NCBI GenBank assembly: GCA_020632635.1
Contig: JACKFE010000001.1
Location: 868,001 to 932,000, forward strand
Length of the DNA: 64,000 bases
Reading direction: 5' to 3'
From: Nitrospiraceae bacterium
GTDB taxonomy: Bacteria; Nitrospirota; Nitrospiria; Nitrospirales; UBA8639
Shown piece after piece: positions 9,230-17,717 of this stretch (the first letter of the stretch is position 1; each line of letters starts with the position of its first letter). The position numbers and the translations under genes are program-made. Below the pieces are notes generated by a model that worked only from the letters and a program-made list of their open reading frames with translations, made no database searches and was not told where the DNA came from.

Positions 9230-9258
9230 TTGACACCTCGAAAGGTGCCTACTAGAAT
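9230..9258 (+). promoter_or_regulatory. Sigma-70-type promoter of tRNA-Gly
   Basis: A perfect TTGACA -35 box at 9230-9235 is followed after exactly 17 bp by TAGAAT at 9253-9258, five of six matches to TATAAT. The tRNA-Gly 5' end lies 24 bp downstream of the -10 box, which fits a short leader. This is the clearest housekeeping promoter in the window. Confidence 0.8.
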
Positions 9259-9281
9259 CACCCCATTCGTTTTCTCCTAGA

Positions 9282-9356
9282 GCGGGAATAGCTCAGTGGT
9301 AGAGCATCGCCTTGCCAAGGCGAGGGTCGGGGGTTCAAATCCCCTTTCCCGCTCCA
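9282..9356 (+). tRNA. tRNA-Gly (anticodon GCC)
   Basis: The cloverleaf is complete: a 7-bp acceptor stem from GCGGGAA to TTCCCGC, a D-arm with AGCTCAGTGGTAGAGC, an anticodon stem TCGCC/GGCGA holding loop TTGCCAA with anticodon GCC, and a T-arm with GTTCAAATC. The CCA end is encoded at 9354-9356. It reads GGC and GGU codons. A T-rich tract follows. Confidence 0.97.
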
Positions 9357-9420
9357 ATTTTTACCTTTCATCCATTTTTTCATATTTTTCTAGCGAAAAA
9401 CCAGTGAGAATTTTCTATTC

Positions 9421-10818
9421 TCACAATTTTTCATCTTTTTCGACCTCAAATTCAGGGACAAGAATAATCCACCAGGGCTCTGCTTCTTCTTGCATTTGCC
9501 CGAATTGTCGTGCCGTAAAACTGCTGGGAATGCCTGTCAATACGGCTCCACGTCGAATTTCTACATAGGCCAATCTGACAGACTCTCCACCTTCGCAGTC
9601 ACCCTTTGGGGCATGAAAAAGTCCGGTCCTCAATTTCGCCACGGTTGAAAGATCGATACAGTCACCGGAACCCAACCCTTGCAACCGCTCATACAAATCT
9701 CCAAACACTTTCCGCCGGATCTCCAAGGTCAAAATTTGATTCACCGGCCGATACCGTTCGTCAGCAAGGAGTTGGCTCAATATTTCCCAAAAGACTTCAT
9801 CATCCACGGCAGACAAAACCCCTACTGCCCCATTTTTACAGATAAATTCTAGCAGCCTGAGTGGCCCAAGAATCTCAAACTTCCAATCGGGAAAGGTCAG
9901 GATTTGCCCACGGTGGGATACCTCTAAAACGTGTTCTCCCTGAAATCGCCCGAAATGATAATCCCCTCGCGTCCGTCGTAGATGACGGTCAATCATATCC
10001 GAAGTCAGTCGACTGGGTTCATAGGCAAAAGTCGGATTGGCCGGGGCATGACAGGTCACCATCGTATACCGCGAAAGCATCCCCTTTTCTCGGGAACACT
10101 CCTCTAACCCCATGTCTCCCCAAAATCGAAAGAGTAGCTCCTTAGGGGAAACGCTCTTTAATGCCCGCTCACGATCACGATTTCGGTGATAAACCCCGCC
10201 AACCTTTGATCCTGGAGTTAACCGATCAAACGCATGGAGAATGAGTCCGGGTTGTTCCGGGCTCCTTTTGCCAAGATAATAGCCCCCCAATTCCTGTTCA
10301 AAGGTTAAATCCCCAGCTCCTATATCCAGGAGGGATGGTGTTAACACATGAAATAAAAGATCATAGGGATTTGAAGACTGCTGCAAGAGCTCTACCAGTC
10401 TTGCAGGAGAGAGTTCACCCGTCTGGGATTTATTGTGACGGGCTTGCTGTGAAAATCTCCAAACAATGAGGGCCCTGATGGCTTTGCTTGAAGGAAGCCC
10501 TGAAAGGTTCTTAAGAATCTGTTGGTGCAGACATTGCTGTCCAGAAGACTGCGGTTTTCGAAATGCAAGCAGGGCCTCTATGACTGGCTGGACCCAACTC
10601 GACTCCCCTGCATGGTACCGAATGCCCTCAATCAACCACGGCAAGATTTCCTGATATTGTTCCGGAGCGATGTACTTTCGACTGCTTTCCCACAGTTGGG
10701 GGAATTCCTCACGGGCTTTTTGGATCTGATGACGAAAATCGGACAACTCCACTGTCTCGGAGTGCTTGGGCGGTCCGTTTCGTTTCTGCCTAACCTCCTC
10801 AGTCATTTTTTCCACCAT
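9421..10818 (-). CDS. Hypothetical protein with possible SAM-binding motif
   Basis: This 465-residue soluble protein belongs to no family I can name. The N-terminal 150 residues are helical. Near residue 170 the segment PSLLDIGAGDLTFEQEL resembles motif I of a class I methyltransferase, followed about 25 residues later by LILHAFDRL, which could be motif II. That makes it a possible Rossmann methyltransferase, but the typical motif IV is not evident. The start is uncertain: ATG 10818 was chosen over a TTG at 10842; ATG 10806 is a third option. It runs divergently from the ChaN-like gene. Confidence 0.6.
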   Translation of the reverse strand: MVEKMTEEVRQKRNGPPKHSETVELSDFRHQIQKAREEFPQLWESSRKYIAPEQYQEILPWLIEGIRYHAGESSWVQPVIEALLAFRKPQSSGQQCLHQQILKNLSGLPSSKAIRALIVWRFSQQARHNKSQTGELSPARLVELLQQSSNPYDLLFHVLTPSLLDIGAGDLTFEQELGGYYLGKRSPEQPGLILHAFDRLTPGSKVGGVYHRNRDRERALKSVSPKELLFRFWGDMGLEECSREKGMLSRYTMVTCHAPANPTFAYEPSRLTSDMIDRHLRRTRGDYHFGRFQGEHVLEVSHRGQILTFPDWKFEILGPLRLLEFICKNGAVGVLSAVDDEVFWEILSQLLADERYRPVNQILTLEIRRKVFGDLYERLQGLGSGDCIDLSTVAKLRTGLFHAPKGDCEGGESVRLAYVEIRRGAVLTGIPSSFTARQFGQMQEEAEPWWIILVPEFEVEKDEKL

Positions 10819-10898
10819 AGCCTTCTGGCTGGCGTAAAACAAGAACGTGGGTCACCCATTTGCCCTCCCTGGATGACTGTGGTACACCAGAGATCATA

Positions 10899-11861
10899 AT
10901 GCATTCGATCTCACCCGCTTCCCTTTTTAAGCGTATGCCTAACCTGCTCTTATTTGTGGCCTTGAGTATCGGGATAGGGTGTAGCTCTCTACAAGGCCAT
11001 CCACCCCTGGAAGTTGGGACCATTCTTCGGGTAGCTACTCAACAGTCGATTTCCCTCTCAGAACTGGAGTCAGACCTTCGCACAGCAGACGTGATCTATA
11101 TCGGGGAGGAACACTATACCCCTTCTCACCTGGAAGCAGCCATTACGATCCTGGATAGTCTTCGCCATCAGCATCGGAACCCCGCCTTGGCCTTGGAAAT
11201 GTTGAGTTGGGACGGACAGCCCGGTTTGAATCGATATATCACCAACCCAGACATGTCCGTTCAAGAGTTTTTAGACGAATCACGATGGAAGGAAAATTGG
11301 GGTGGTGACTTTCCGGACTACCAACCTCTTATATCCTATGCCCAAACCCACCACTTACCCTTACTCGGGTTAAATCCTCCCAGATCATTGGTTCGTCTTG
11401 TCGCAACCAAGGGACTAGTGGAAGCCCGCAAGTCTCCCGATTTTCTGTCGTGGACTCTTTCAGAGCATACGGTTAATGACTCAGAATATGAAACACTGAT
11501 CTTTGAACAAATTAGGGCATGTCATCCCCAATTACCTGACCAGGTCTACAGACGAATTTTTGAGGCATCTATCATTCGAGATGAAGGCATGGCCACGGTT
11601 ATACGAAATTTTTTGGACCAGAGAGCAACCCCGCAGACTCCCCTGGTAAGTTATACCGGAGGAGGTCATATTCAATATGGTATTCCTGTTCCCAAACGAG
11701 TGAGGCGCACACACCCAAGCATCAATACCAAAACCATTTACCTGGTGGCTTGGGATCCCTCAAAAAAGAAGGAAGTTCTAGCAGAATTACATGAAGGAAT
11801 TGCCGATTACCTCTGGCTCACCCCGTTAGGACCCAAGGGCCTTCAACCCCGGTGCGGCTAA
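10899..11861 (+). CDS. ChaN-like lipoprotein (haem-binding uptake, Tiki superfamily)
   Basis: This is a 320-residue putative lipoprotein. A basic n-region (FKRM) and hydrophobic core end in a lipobox at SIGIGCSS, so it is probably anchored to the outer membrane. The mature part carries the ChaN hallmark VIYIGEEHYTPSHLE near residue 75, then ALEMLSW and a C-terminal GGGHIQYG. The family binds haem in some members and has Tiki-like protease folds in others. The start is placed at ATG 10899; an upstream in-frame start at 10860 would add 13 residues ahead of the signal peptide. It is followed after 48 bp by a CDGSH iron-sulfur protein. Confidence 0.83.
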   Translation: MHSISPASLFKRMPNLLLFVALSIGIGCSSLQGHPPLEVGTILRVATQQSISLSELESDLRTADVIYIGEEHYTPSHLEAAITILDSLRHQHRNPALALEMLSWDGQPGLNRYITNPDMSVQEFLDESRWKENWGGDFPDYQPLISYAQTHHLPLLGLNPPRSLVRLVATKGLVEARKSPDFLSWTLSEHTVNDSEYETLIFEQIRACHPQLPDQVYRRIFEASIIRDEGMATVIRNFLDQRATPQTPLVSYTGGGHIQYGIPVPKRVRRTHPSINTKTIYLVAWDPSKKKEVLAELHEGIADYLWLTPLGPKGLQPRCG

Positions 11862-11909
11862 CCCTTTTTCAGCACACTGATTTTCACCCCTCACATCAGG
11901 AGAATCAAC

Positions 11910-12155
11910 ATGGCAGATCCAATCGTCATTGCACAGCGCACTCCGTATATTTTGGAAATGGAACCAGGAACCTACTACTGGTGCCGATGTGGACGATCAA
12001 AAGCCCAGCCATTTTGCGATGGATCGCACACCGGAACCGACTTTTCTCCCTTGGCAATTGAAATCAAGGAAAAAAAACGGGTTGCTTGGTGTGGCTGTAA
12101 ACATTCCAAAAAAGAACCATTCTGTGATGGAACTCACTCACGATTAGATCTCTAA
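11910..12155 (+). CDS. CDGSH iron-sulfur domain protein (two motifs)
   Basis: The 81-residue protein contains two CDGSH-type 2Fe-2S motifs: WCRCGRSKAQPFCDGSH near residue 24 and WCGCKHSKKEPFCDGTH near 60. Each has the three Cys and one His that hold the cluster, with the common S-to-T change in the second. It resembles bacterial tandem CDGSH (MitoNEET-like) proteins used in electron transfer or iron-sulfur cluster handling. The start ATG 11910 follows CAGGAG. No membrane segment is present, so it is cytosolic. Confidence 0.93.
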   Translation: MADPIVIAQRTPYILEMEPGTYYWCRCGRSKAQPFCDGSHTGTDFSPLAIEIKEKKRVAWCGCKHSKKEPFCDGTHSRLDL

Positions 12156-12409
12156 AGGAAGACATGACCACATTCACCTGCTCAGCTCGCAATGTATTCT
12201 TTCATGAGATCTGCCTCGATTCTTACTGATTTACAAAATTGCTCAACCGTTTATTTAGCTAGGTATTTCATGCTAAATCCTGGTTGCATCTGAGATGGGG
12301 AATTGACTACAATCCGCGAAGATCGTCAGGCAGGCTTCAAGATTTGAAGAAATATCCACTATTGGAATTTTCACTACTACACTCACGGAACAATTTTGAG
12401 GAGGGAGTT

Positions 12410-12574
12410 ATGAGCCGGATGTATGCAATGTTAATCAGCTTCTTATTAATGGCCACCCCAGCATTCGCCAATCCTCATGGGGGGGGATATGAGGGAATTA
12501 CGGCCATGTATTATGGATTTATCGGCATCATCCTGGCCTATGGGGTATACGACATTTTCTTCAAAAAGTCCTAA
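12410..12574 (+). CDS. Small exported/membrane protein
   Basis: This 54-residue protein starts at ATG 12410 behind a strong GAGGAGGGAG site. It has a cleavable-looking signal peptide ending MATPAFA, a His/Gly-rich bridge (NPHGGGYEG), a hydrophobic helix of about 17 residues and a Lys-rich tail (FFKKS). It should be a single-span inner-membrane protein facing the periplasm. I do not recognise a family; small proteins of this build often belong to respiratory complexes. It is a single-gene unit with its own terminator just downstream. Confidence 0.7.
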   Translation: MSRMYAMLISFLLMATPAFANPHGGGYEGITAMYYGFIGIILAYGVYDIFFKKS

Positions 12575-12618
12575 CATTCCCTTCCCTAACTCTAGACTTG
12601 GCCGGTTGCACGGCATCC

Positions 12619-12655
12619 AACACCCCTCTCAATCTAGGAGGGGTGTTGTTGTTTT
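12619..12655 (+). terminator. Rho-independent terminator of small membrane protein gene
   Basis: A perfect 10-bp stem (AACACCCCTC at 12619-12628 with GAGGGGTGTT at 12638-12647) and a 9-nt loop are followed by GTTGTTTT. The right arm also encodes the C-terminal TTPLLD of the convergent GDSL gene. There is no T-run on the other strand, so it works for the plus strand. Confidence 0.8.
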
Positions 12656-13456
12656 AGAATCATGTGCTCTCTGCTGGAGCATTGGTTCCAATACTCTCCA
12701 GACATTTTCTGTAACAAAAGCATACCCTTCTCCCGTGGGATGAATGCCATCCCCCTGGTTGAGTTCCCTTTGCGCGGCCACCCCTTCTAAGAAAAATGGA
12801 ATTAACGGAATCTGAAACTGATCCGCCAACTCCCCATACATGCTCTCAAATTCTTGAGTATAGGCTTCGCCATAATTCAGGGGAATTTTCATTCCGGCTA
12901 GGATGATTCCCACTCCCGCCTCTTGGAGTCTGGCAATGATTGCCGTCAGGTTGCGAGCACTCTGCTCCAGTGGCTGGCCACGCAAAGCGTCATTGGCACC
13001 GAGTTCCAAAATCACATAGGTGGGCTGATTTTTTAAAATCCATTCCACTCGCCTCACTCCCCCTGCCGTAGTCTCTCCGCTTACCCCGGCATTAATCACG
13101 CGATAGCGATAACCCGCAGCCTGCAATCGCTTTTCTAAGCGGGCCGGATACGTTTGATCGGGGGAAACCCCAAGTCCCGCGGTCAGACTATCACCAAAGG
13201 CCACAATATTGAGCAGAGGATCGGCTTGTCCCAGACCGCGAATTTTCTGAATTTTAGCTTCCGGCCGGACCTTGGGAGATTCAGAGGGGGATAACTCACC
13301 TTCCTCCCTAAAATCACATCCCACAAAAACCAGACAGCAGAACATCAAGGCTGATAAGATAAAGTGCCAGCCAATCCACCCAAAACCAGAGGGAATTGCC
13401 GCCCTGCTGACAATCGGATTGAAGCTGTGTTGTGGTTGTCGTGAATCTTTCATCAT
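12629..13456 (-). CDS. GDSL/SGNH esterase, TesA-type lipoprotein
   Basis: This 275-residue hydrolase has all SGNH blocks: block I AFGDSLTAGLG (catalytic Ser), Gly block NAGVSGETTAGG, Asn block LELGANDALRG and block V GDGIHPTGEGY (Asp/His). It matches TesA/arylesterase, a lysophospholipase and thioesterase. Unlike E. coli TesA it seems to be a lipoprotein: the hydrophobic core ends LVFVGCDF near residue 50. It is divergent from, and its start overlaps by 25 bp with, an ABC ATPase gene of YbbA type; tesA beside ybbA-ybbP is a conserved arrangement in proteobacteria, which supports all three assignments. Confidence 0.9.
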   Translation of the reverse strand: MMKDSRQPQHSFNPIVSRAAIPSGFGWIGWHFILSALMFCCLVFVGCDFREEGELSPSESPKVRPEAKIQKIRGLGQADPLLNIVAFGDSLTAGLGVSPDQTYPARLEKRLQAAGYRYRVINAGVSGETTAGGVRRVEWILKNQPTYVILELGANDALRGQPLEQSARNLTAIIARLQEAGVGIILAGMKIPLNYGEAYTQEFESMYGELADQFQIPLIPFFLEGVAAQRELNQGDGIHPTGEGYAFVTENVWRVLEPMLQQRAHDSKTTTPLLD

Positions 13457-14181
13457 CCTCTCACCCTACTTGTTCAGACAGGTCTGATACATCCAACGCC
13501 ATCGCTGTTCATCAGCTGAGCATGCAACTGTCTGCCGGACAGCGTCTGGTCTCCATCCTACAAACTATATCCTTTAGTATACCCAGAGGCCAGATTGTCG
13601 CCATTGTGGGACCTTCAGGAAGCGGAAAATCGACTCTTCTCGGCTTGCTTGCCGGGCTTGATCGGCCAACGGCTGGTTCCATATGCATTCAGGGAACCGA
13701 CATCACGAACCTTAATGAATCCGAAATGGCACGCTTCCGTCGAAGGCACATCGGATATGTGTTTCAATCCTTTCATTTGATTCCCACCCTCACGGCTCTT
13801 GAAAATGTGCTGTTACCATTGGAACTCCAAGGGCAATCCAGCGGCCAAGACCGGGCAAGAACGTTACTGCAATCCGTTGGGTTGGAACACCGCCTGAGCC
13901 ATTATCCCATTCAGCTTTCCGGGGGGGAACAACAACGGGTAGCACTCGCCCGTGCCTTCATCAGTCACCCCTCCATTCTGCTGGCGGATGAGCCAACCGG
14001 AAACTTGGACAGCCAAACAGGTGCCCGCATCATGGAGTTATTATGGCAATTGCATGAAATCCAGGGCAGCACCTTGGTCTTGGTCACCCATGATGTCTCA
14101 CTCGCCAACCGAGCCCAACGCATATTAACCCTACGAGATGGCCATCTGGTCTCTGACTCCGATCATCACTCCGAATCCTGA
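13432..14181 (+). CDS. ybbA: ABC transporter ATP-binding protein (YbbA type)
   Basis: The 249-residue ATPase has Walker A GPSGSGKST near residue 62, Q-loop YVFQSFHL, signature LSGGEQQRV near 165, Walker B ILLADEP and the H-loop VTHD. Its closest class is the LolD/MacB/YbbA group that partners FtsX-like permeases. The permease follows after only 14 bp. A GTG start at 13432 gives the longest form; a GTG at 13441 also fits, and neither has a clear ribosome site. In either case the 5' end overlaps the divergent GDSL gene. Confidence 0.9.
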   Translation: MVVVNLSSSSHPTCSDRSDTSNAIAVHQLSMQLSAGQRLVSILQTISFSIPRGQIVAIVGPSGSGKSTLLGLLAGLDRPTAGSICIQGTDITNLNESEMARFRRRHIGYVFQSFHLIPTLTALENVLLPLELQGQSSGQDRARTLLQSVGLEHRLSHYPIQLSGGEQQRVALARAFISHPSILLADEPTGNLDSQTGARIMELLWQLHEIQGSTLVLVTHDVSLANRAQRILTLRDGHLVSDSDHHSES

Positions 14182-14195
14182 CCATCCGGATCTGC

Positions 14196-16844
14196 ATGTT
14201 GACCATTTTTGTGAAATTAGCCTGGCGGGAAACCACTAGTTCCTGGTCACGATTTTTGTTTTTATTTCTATGCATGGCTCTCGGCGTAGGCGCGATCGTC
14301 GCGGTTGACTTATTTGCCCATACGGTCGAACGGAGCATTCTGGGAGATGCCCGAGCGCTGCTCGGTGGAGATCTTGAAATATCGGCTCGCCGTTCCTTCA
14401 CTCCAGATACGCAAGACTTACTTGAGTCTTTGTCTGCACGCGGAATGACGGCTTCTCATATCACGGAACTGGTGGGTATGGCCTCTGCGGTCACTTCTCC
14501 TCCTTCTGCACCCCCAAATTCCCAACTCGTGGAAATCAAAGCCGTTGATTCAACCTACCCGTTGTATGGGACGGTTACGGTGAATCCAGACCAGAATTGG
14601 CGCCCATTACTAGATGAGCCAAGAACGGACTGCCACTCCTCTCCATGCTACGGAACCTTCGTACAGGAAGGCTTGCTTTTCAGGCTTCAGATTCATATCG
14701 GCAGTGAAATTCGGTTAGGCCATTCCCACTTCAAGATTATGGGGATTCTCAAAAAAGAGCCGGATCAAGTCGCCAATGCCTTTAGTTTAGGGCCACGGAT
14801 CCTGATTTCTCGCCAGGCATTAGCAGCTACCGACTTGATCAGACCCGGTAGCCGCATTCATGAACGAGTCCGTCTGAAAACTCCGGCCACCTACCCTTTA
14901 TCCGAGCTAGAAGGAGAGCTTCGTGGAAGACTGGCCAGAGAAGGGATTCAAATACATTCCTTTCAAGAAGCACAGCCCCGTCTTCGCCGATTTCTTGAAC
15001 AGCTCAGCCTGTACTTAGGCCTCTTGAGTTTGACCATTCTGTTAGTGGGGGGGATAGGCGTGGCATGTACCATTCAGGGGTTTCTAGCCCAGAAAACTGA
15101 CAACATTGCCACACTCAAAACCTTAGGAGCTGACTCCACTCAAGTCACGGGGATTTATCTGACCCAATGCCTTTTGCTGGGAAGCATTGGCAGTAGTTTA
15201 GGGGCACTGATCGGTATGGGAATATTTCAGATCATTCCCTGGATGTTGGACGACCTTCTTCCCCCAGACTTTAAGCTGGCCTTCTCCTTCTGGCCAGTGC
15301 TAAAAGGCATGGGGGTCGGGATGGTGGCTAGCCTGATCTTTTCTCTCTGGCCACTCTTATCCATTCGACACATCTCTCCAGCACTGATCTTTCGCCAGGA
15401 AGTCGATCAAGCCCACCAACACGAGAAAAAGGAGAGCTGGCTTCCCCAAGTCCGTCGAATCATTAATCAGCTCCGTCACGATAGGACTCGCACCCTGATC
15501 GGAAGTGCCATTCTTCTCTCTCTCATTATGCTGGCCGCTTATCAGTCTCGCTCCTGGTCACTGGGCCTCTTTTTCTCCTTCGCATTTCTGGCCGCCCTGA
15601 TAGCGCTCATGACCGGAACGAACCTGCTGTTTTGGGGGTTACGCCAGATCCCTCTTCCTCAGCGATTTCTTCTTCGCCACTCCACCAAAAACTTACAACG
15701 CCCAGGGAATTTCACCAAAGCCATGACACTGGCTATCGGCCTGGGGGTCATGTTGATGACCTCATTGTTCGGCATTCAACAATCGCTGCTAGATTTCATT
15801 GGCCATCAGATCCCCGCCAAGGCCCCAACCTTCTTTTTTATTGATATCCAACCAGATCAACAGACCTCGTTTGAAAAAATTATCAAGGAGTATGTCCCGG
15901 ATACTCCCCCTACATTAGTACCCGTCGTGCGCTCCCGATTGCTGCAAATACAGGGACAGAATATCGACCCGGAGGTGTATAAGGGTCAGCGGAATGGGTG
16001 GTATTTTACTCGGGAATATGTGTTGACCTCCCTCGCAGCCCTTCCTCAGGACAACGTGATCACGCAGGGCACCTGGTGGGAGACCAAACACGACAACGCC
16101 TTTTCCAAGCAGAACCGTGACGAACAACATTACTCGCTCGTATCCGTTGAGGAAGACGCGGCCAAACATCTTGGACTGTCTTTGGGATCTCTGTTCACAT
16201 TGGATATCCAAGGCGTCCCCCTCACCGCAAAGGTAGCTAGCATCCGAAAAGTGGACTGGAGTAGCTTTTCAATGAATTTTTTTATGATTTTTGAGCCTTC
16301 GGCACTGGAAGGAGCGCCGTTTACCGCCATTGCAACGGCCCGTATTCCCAAATCCCTCGAACAGCCACTTCAGCAAGCCATTGTAGAGACCATGCCGAAC
16401 GTCACAGCTATTCATGTCGGAGACGTACTAGATAACATTGCCCGTATTTTTCAACAATTGGCCATAGGAATCCGGAGTTTGGCCCTGTTATGTGTGATCA
16501 CGGGAGCTGTGGTTATGATGGCCGCCATTTCTGTCAACCGCTACCGCCGACTCCAGGAACTCGCGATTCTCAAAGCCATCGGTGGAACGAGAAATATGCT
16601 GTTAGGCTCATTGAGCGTGGAGTTTGGCCTCACCGGAGCATTCGCTGGGACAGTGGGATTAAGTTTAGGGGTGATCTTATCATGGTCAATTGTTCATTTC
16701 TTTTTTGACTTGCCTTGGTACTTTCAGACTTCGATATTACCTTTGGCATGGAGCCTCACCGTCATTGGAGCCATCCTCACCGGGCTCCTGACGACGTATC
16801 GATTGCTCGGGTTTCCTCCCCTGCCTATTCTTCGTCAAGAATAA
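14196..16844 (+). CDS. ybbP: FtsX-like ABC permease (YbbP type)
   Basis: This 882-residue permease has the layout of YbbP: one N-terminal membrane helix, a large periplasmic domain (about 50-270), a block of three helices near 275-400 typical of FtsX, then four more segments, a second periplasmic domain (about 550-730) and a final FtsX block. Two FtsX_permease domains, both with the LxxLKALG-type motif (ATLKTLGADSTQV and AILKAIGGTRNM), are visible. It is probably an envelope lipid or lipoprotein-handling exporter driven by the upstream ATPase. The start ATG 14196 is 14 bp after the ATPase stop. Confidence 0.9.
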   Translation: MLTIFVKLAWRETTSSWSRFLFLFLCMALGVGAIVAVDLFAHTVERSILGDARALLGGDLEISARRSFTPDTQDLLESLSARGMTASHITELVGMASAVTSPPSAPPNSQLVEIKAVDSTYPLYGTVTVNPDQNWRPLLDEPRTDCHSSPCYGTFVQEGLLFRLQIHIGSEIRLGHSHFKIMGILKKEPDQVANAFSLGPRILISRQALAATDLIRPGSRIHERVRLKTPATYPLSELEGELRGRLAREGIQIHSFQEAQPRLRRFLEQLSLYLGLLSLTILLVGGIGVACTIQGFLAQKTDNIATLKTLGADSTQVTGIYLTQCLLLGSIGSSLGALIGMGIFQIIPWMLDDLLPPDFKLAFSFWPVLKGMGVGMVASLIFSLWPLLSIRHISPALIFRQEVDQAHQHEKKESWLPQVRRIINQLRHDRTRTLIGSAILLSLIMLAAYQSRSWSLGLFFSFAFLAALIALMTGTNLLFWGLRQIPLPQRFLLRHSTKNLQRPGNFTKAMTLAIGLGVMLMTSLFGIQQSLLDFIGHQIPAKAPTFFFIDIQPDQQTSFEKIIKEYVPDTPPTLVPVVRSRLLQIQGQNIDPEVYKGQRNGWYFTREYVLTSLAALPQDNVITQGTWWETKHDNAFSKQNRDEQHYSLVSVEEDAAKHLGLSLGSLFTLDIQGVPLTAKVASIRKVDWSSFSMNFFMIFEPSALEGAPFTAIATARIPKSLEQPLQQAIVETMPNVTAIHVGDVLDNIARIFQQLAIGIRSLALLCVITGAVVMMAAISVNRYRRLQELAILKAIGGTRNMLLGSLSVEFGLTGAFAGTVGLSLGVILSWSIVHFFFDLPWYFQTSILPLAWSLTVIGAILTGLLTTYRLLGFPPLPILRQE

Positions 16845-17248
16845 TTCTATTCGGCTCCAACCTGCTGGAACCATAACCATACGTTGAGGCAAATGGATAC
16901 AGCCTGTATCCATTTGGATAATCCCACTTGTGGCATTTACGACTGAAAGGGACACAATGTCACCACTTCAAAATAATAGTTATTATTCAGCACGAATAAA
17001 TGTTTCACAAAAACAACGTATTAGATGAGGGGAAGCGACAAAAACACAGGAACACTTCTATGGTACGTTCCTTGCTTTTGTTACGCTTAAGTGCCATCCA
17101 GGGAAATTTTTTGGGCATGGTGAATGGACAAATATGATATGGCAATAAGTTTTTGGGGAATGTATGTCTTATGGCCTTTAAAAAAATAGTCAGTTGCCCC
17201 CATCGGATTTCACGTCATTCATGCTCACCGTAAAAGGAGAACCCACCA
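16845..17248. other. Intergenic region with 27-bp near-perfect palindrome
   Basis: About 400 bp without a gene. It holds a 13-bp inverted repeat with a single central base (16890-16902 and 16904-16916) and an AT-rich short palindrome at 16972-16987. Neither is followed by a T-run, so they look more like operator or structural sites than terminators. The promoter of the downstream receiver gene should lie here, but I see no convincing -35/-10 pair. Confidence 0.45.
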
Positions 17249-17677
17249 ATGCCCACAACCGTTTTGATTGCCGATGACGATACGGTCAGTCGTGGACTCA
17301 TTCGAATGGTCTTGGAATATGATGGATGTCGTTGCCTTGAGGCGGAGGATGGCACAGCCACCCTTTCCGTCCTAGGGAAGCATCACATCGATCTGTTGAT
17401 TTTGGATTATATGATGCCAAAGCTAACCGGGTTGGAAGTCTTACAGACGTTGTATCAGTCCTCCCACCTAGAACCCCTTCCCACAATTATGATTACCGGA
17501 ATGTTGCAACCCTCCATCCGGGAAATGGCCATTCAACTTGGCGTATTCGCCATCTTGGAAAAGCCTTATGATCTGGGAGAATTACGGGCTCTGGTTGCTC
17601 ATATCGGTACAACCGATAAGTCTTCCGAACCGGAAGGACTCCTCACGTCTTTCCAAAAACCAGCGTCTTTCCGATAA
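17249..17677 (+). CDS. Single-domain response regulator (receiver)
   Basis: The 142 residues are one receiver domain plus a short tail. The phosphorylation set is complete: acidic pair IADDDT near residue 8, phospho-Asp in LLILDYMMPKLTG near 52, Thr in MITGM near 83 and Lys in LEKPYD near 106. There is no output domain, so it would act by protein contact or phosphotransfer in the manner of CheY/Spo0F. The start ATG 17249 has AAAGGAGA upstream. No kinase is near. A similar lone receiver lies at 42775. Confidence 0.92.
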   Translation: MPTTVLIADDDTVSRGLIRMVLEYDGCRCLEAEDGTATLSVLGKHHIDLLILDYMMPKLTGLEVLQTLYQSSHLEPLPTIMITGMLQPSIREMAIQLGVFAILEKPYDLGELRALVAHIGTTDKSSEPEGLLTSFQKPASFR

Positions 17678-17717
17678 TTCATTAGCGAGAAAAATCGAGA
17701 GCATGCCACAAGCCGTG

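Noticed and set aside
9296..9568. Open frame running through tRNA-Gly
   Set aside because: Its first residues are encoded by the tRNA itself, so it is not a gene.
16857..16876. Hairpin after the YbbP gene as a terminator
   Set aside because: The stem has a mismatch and no T-run follows.
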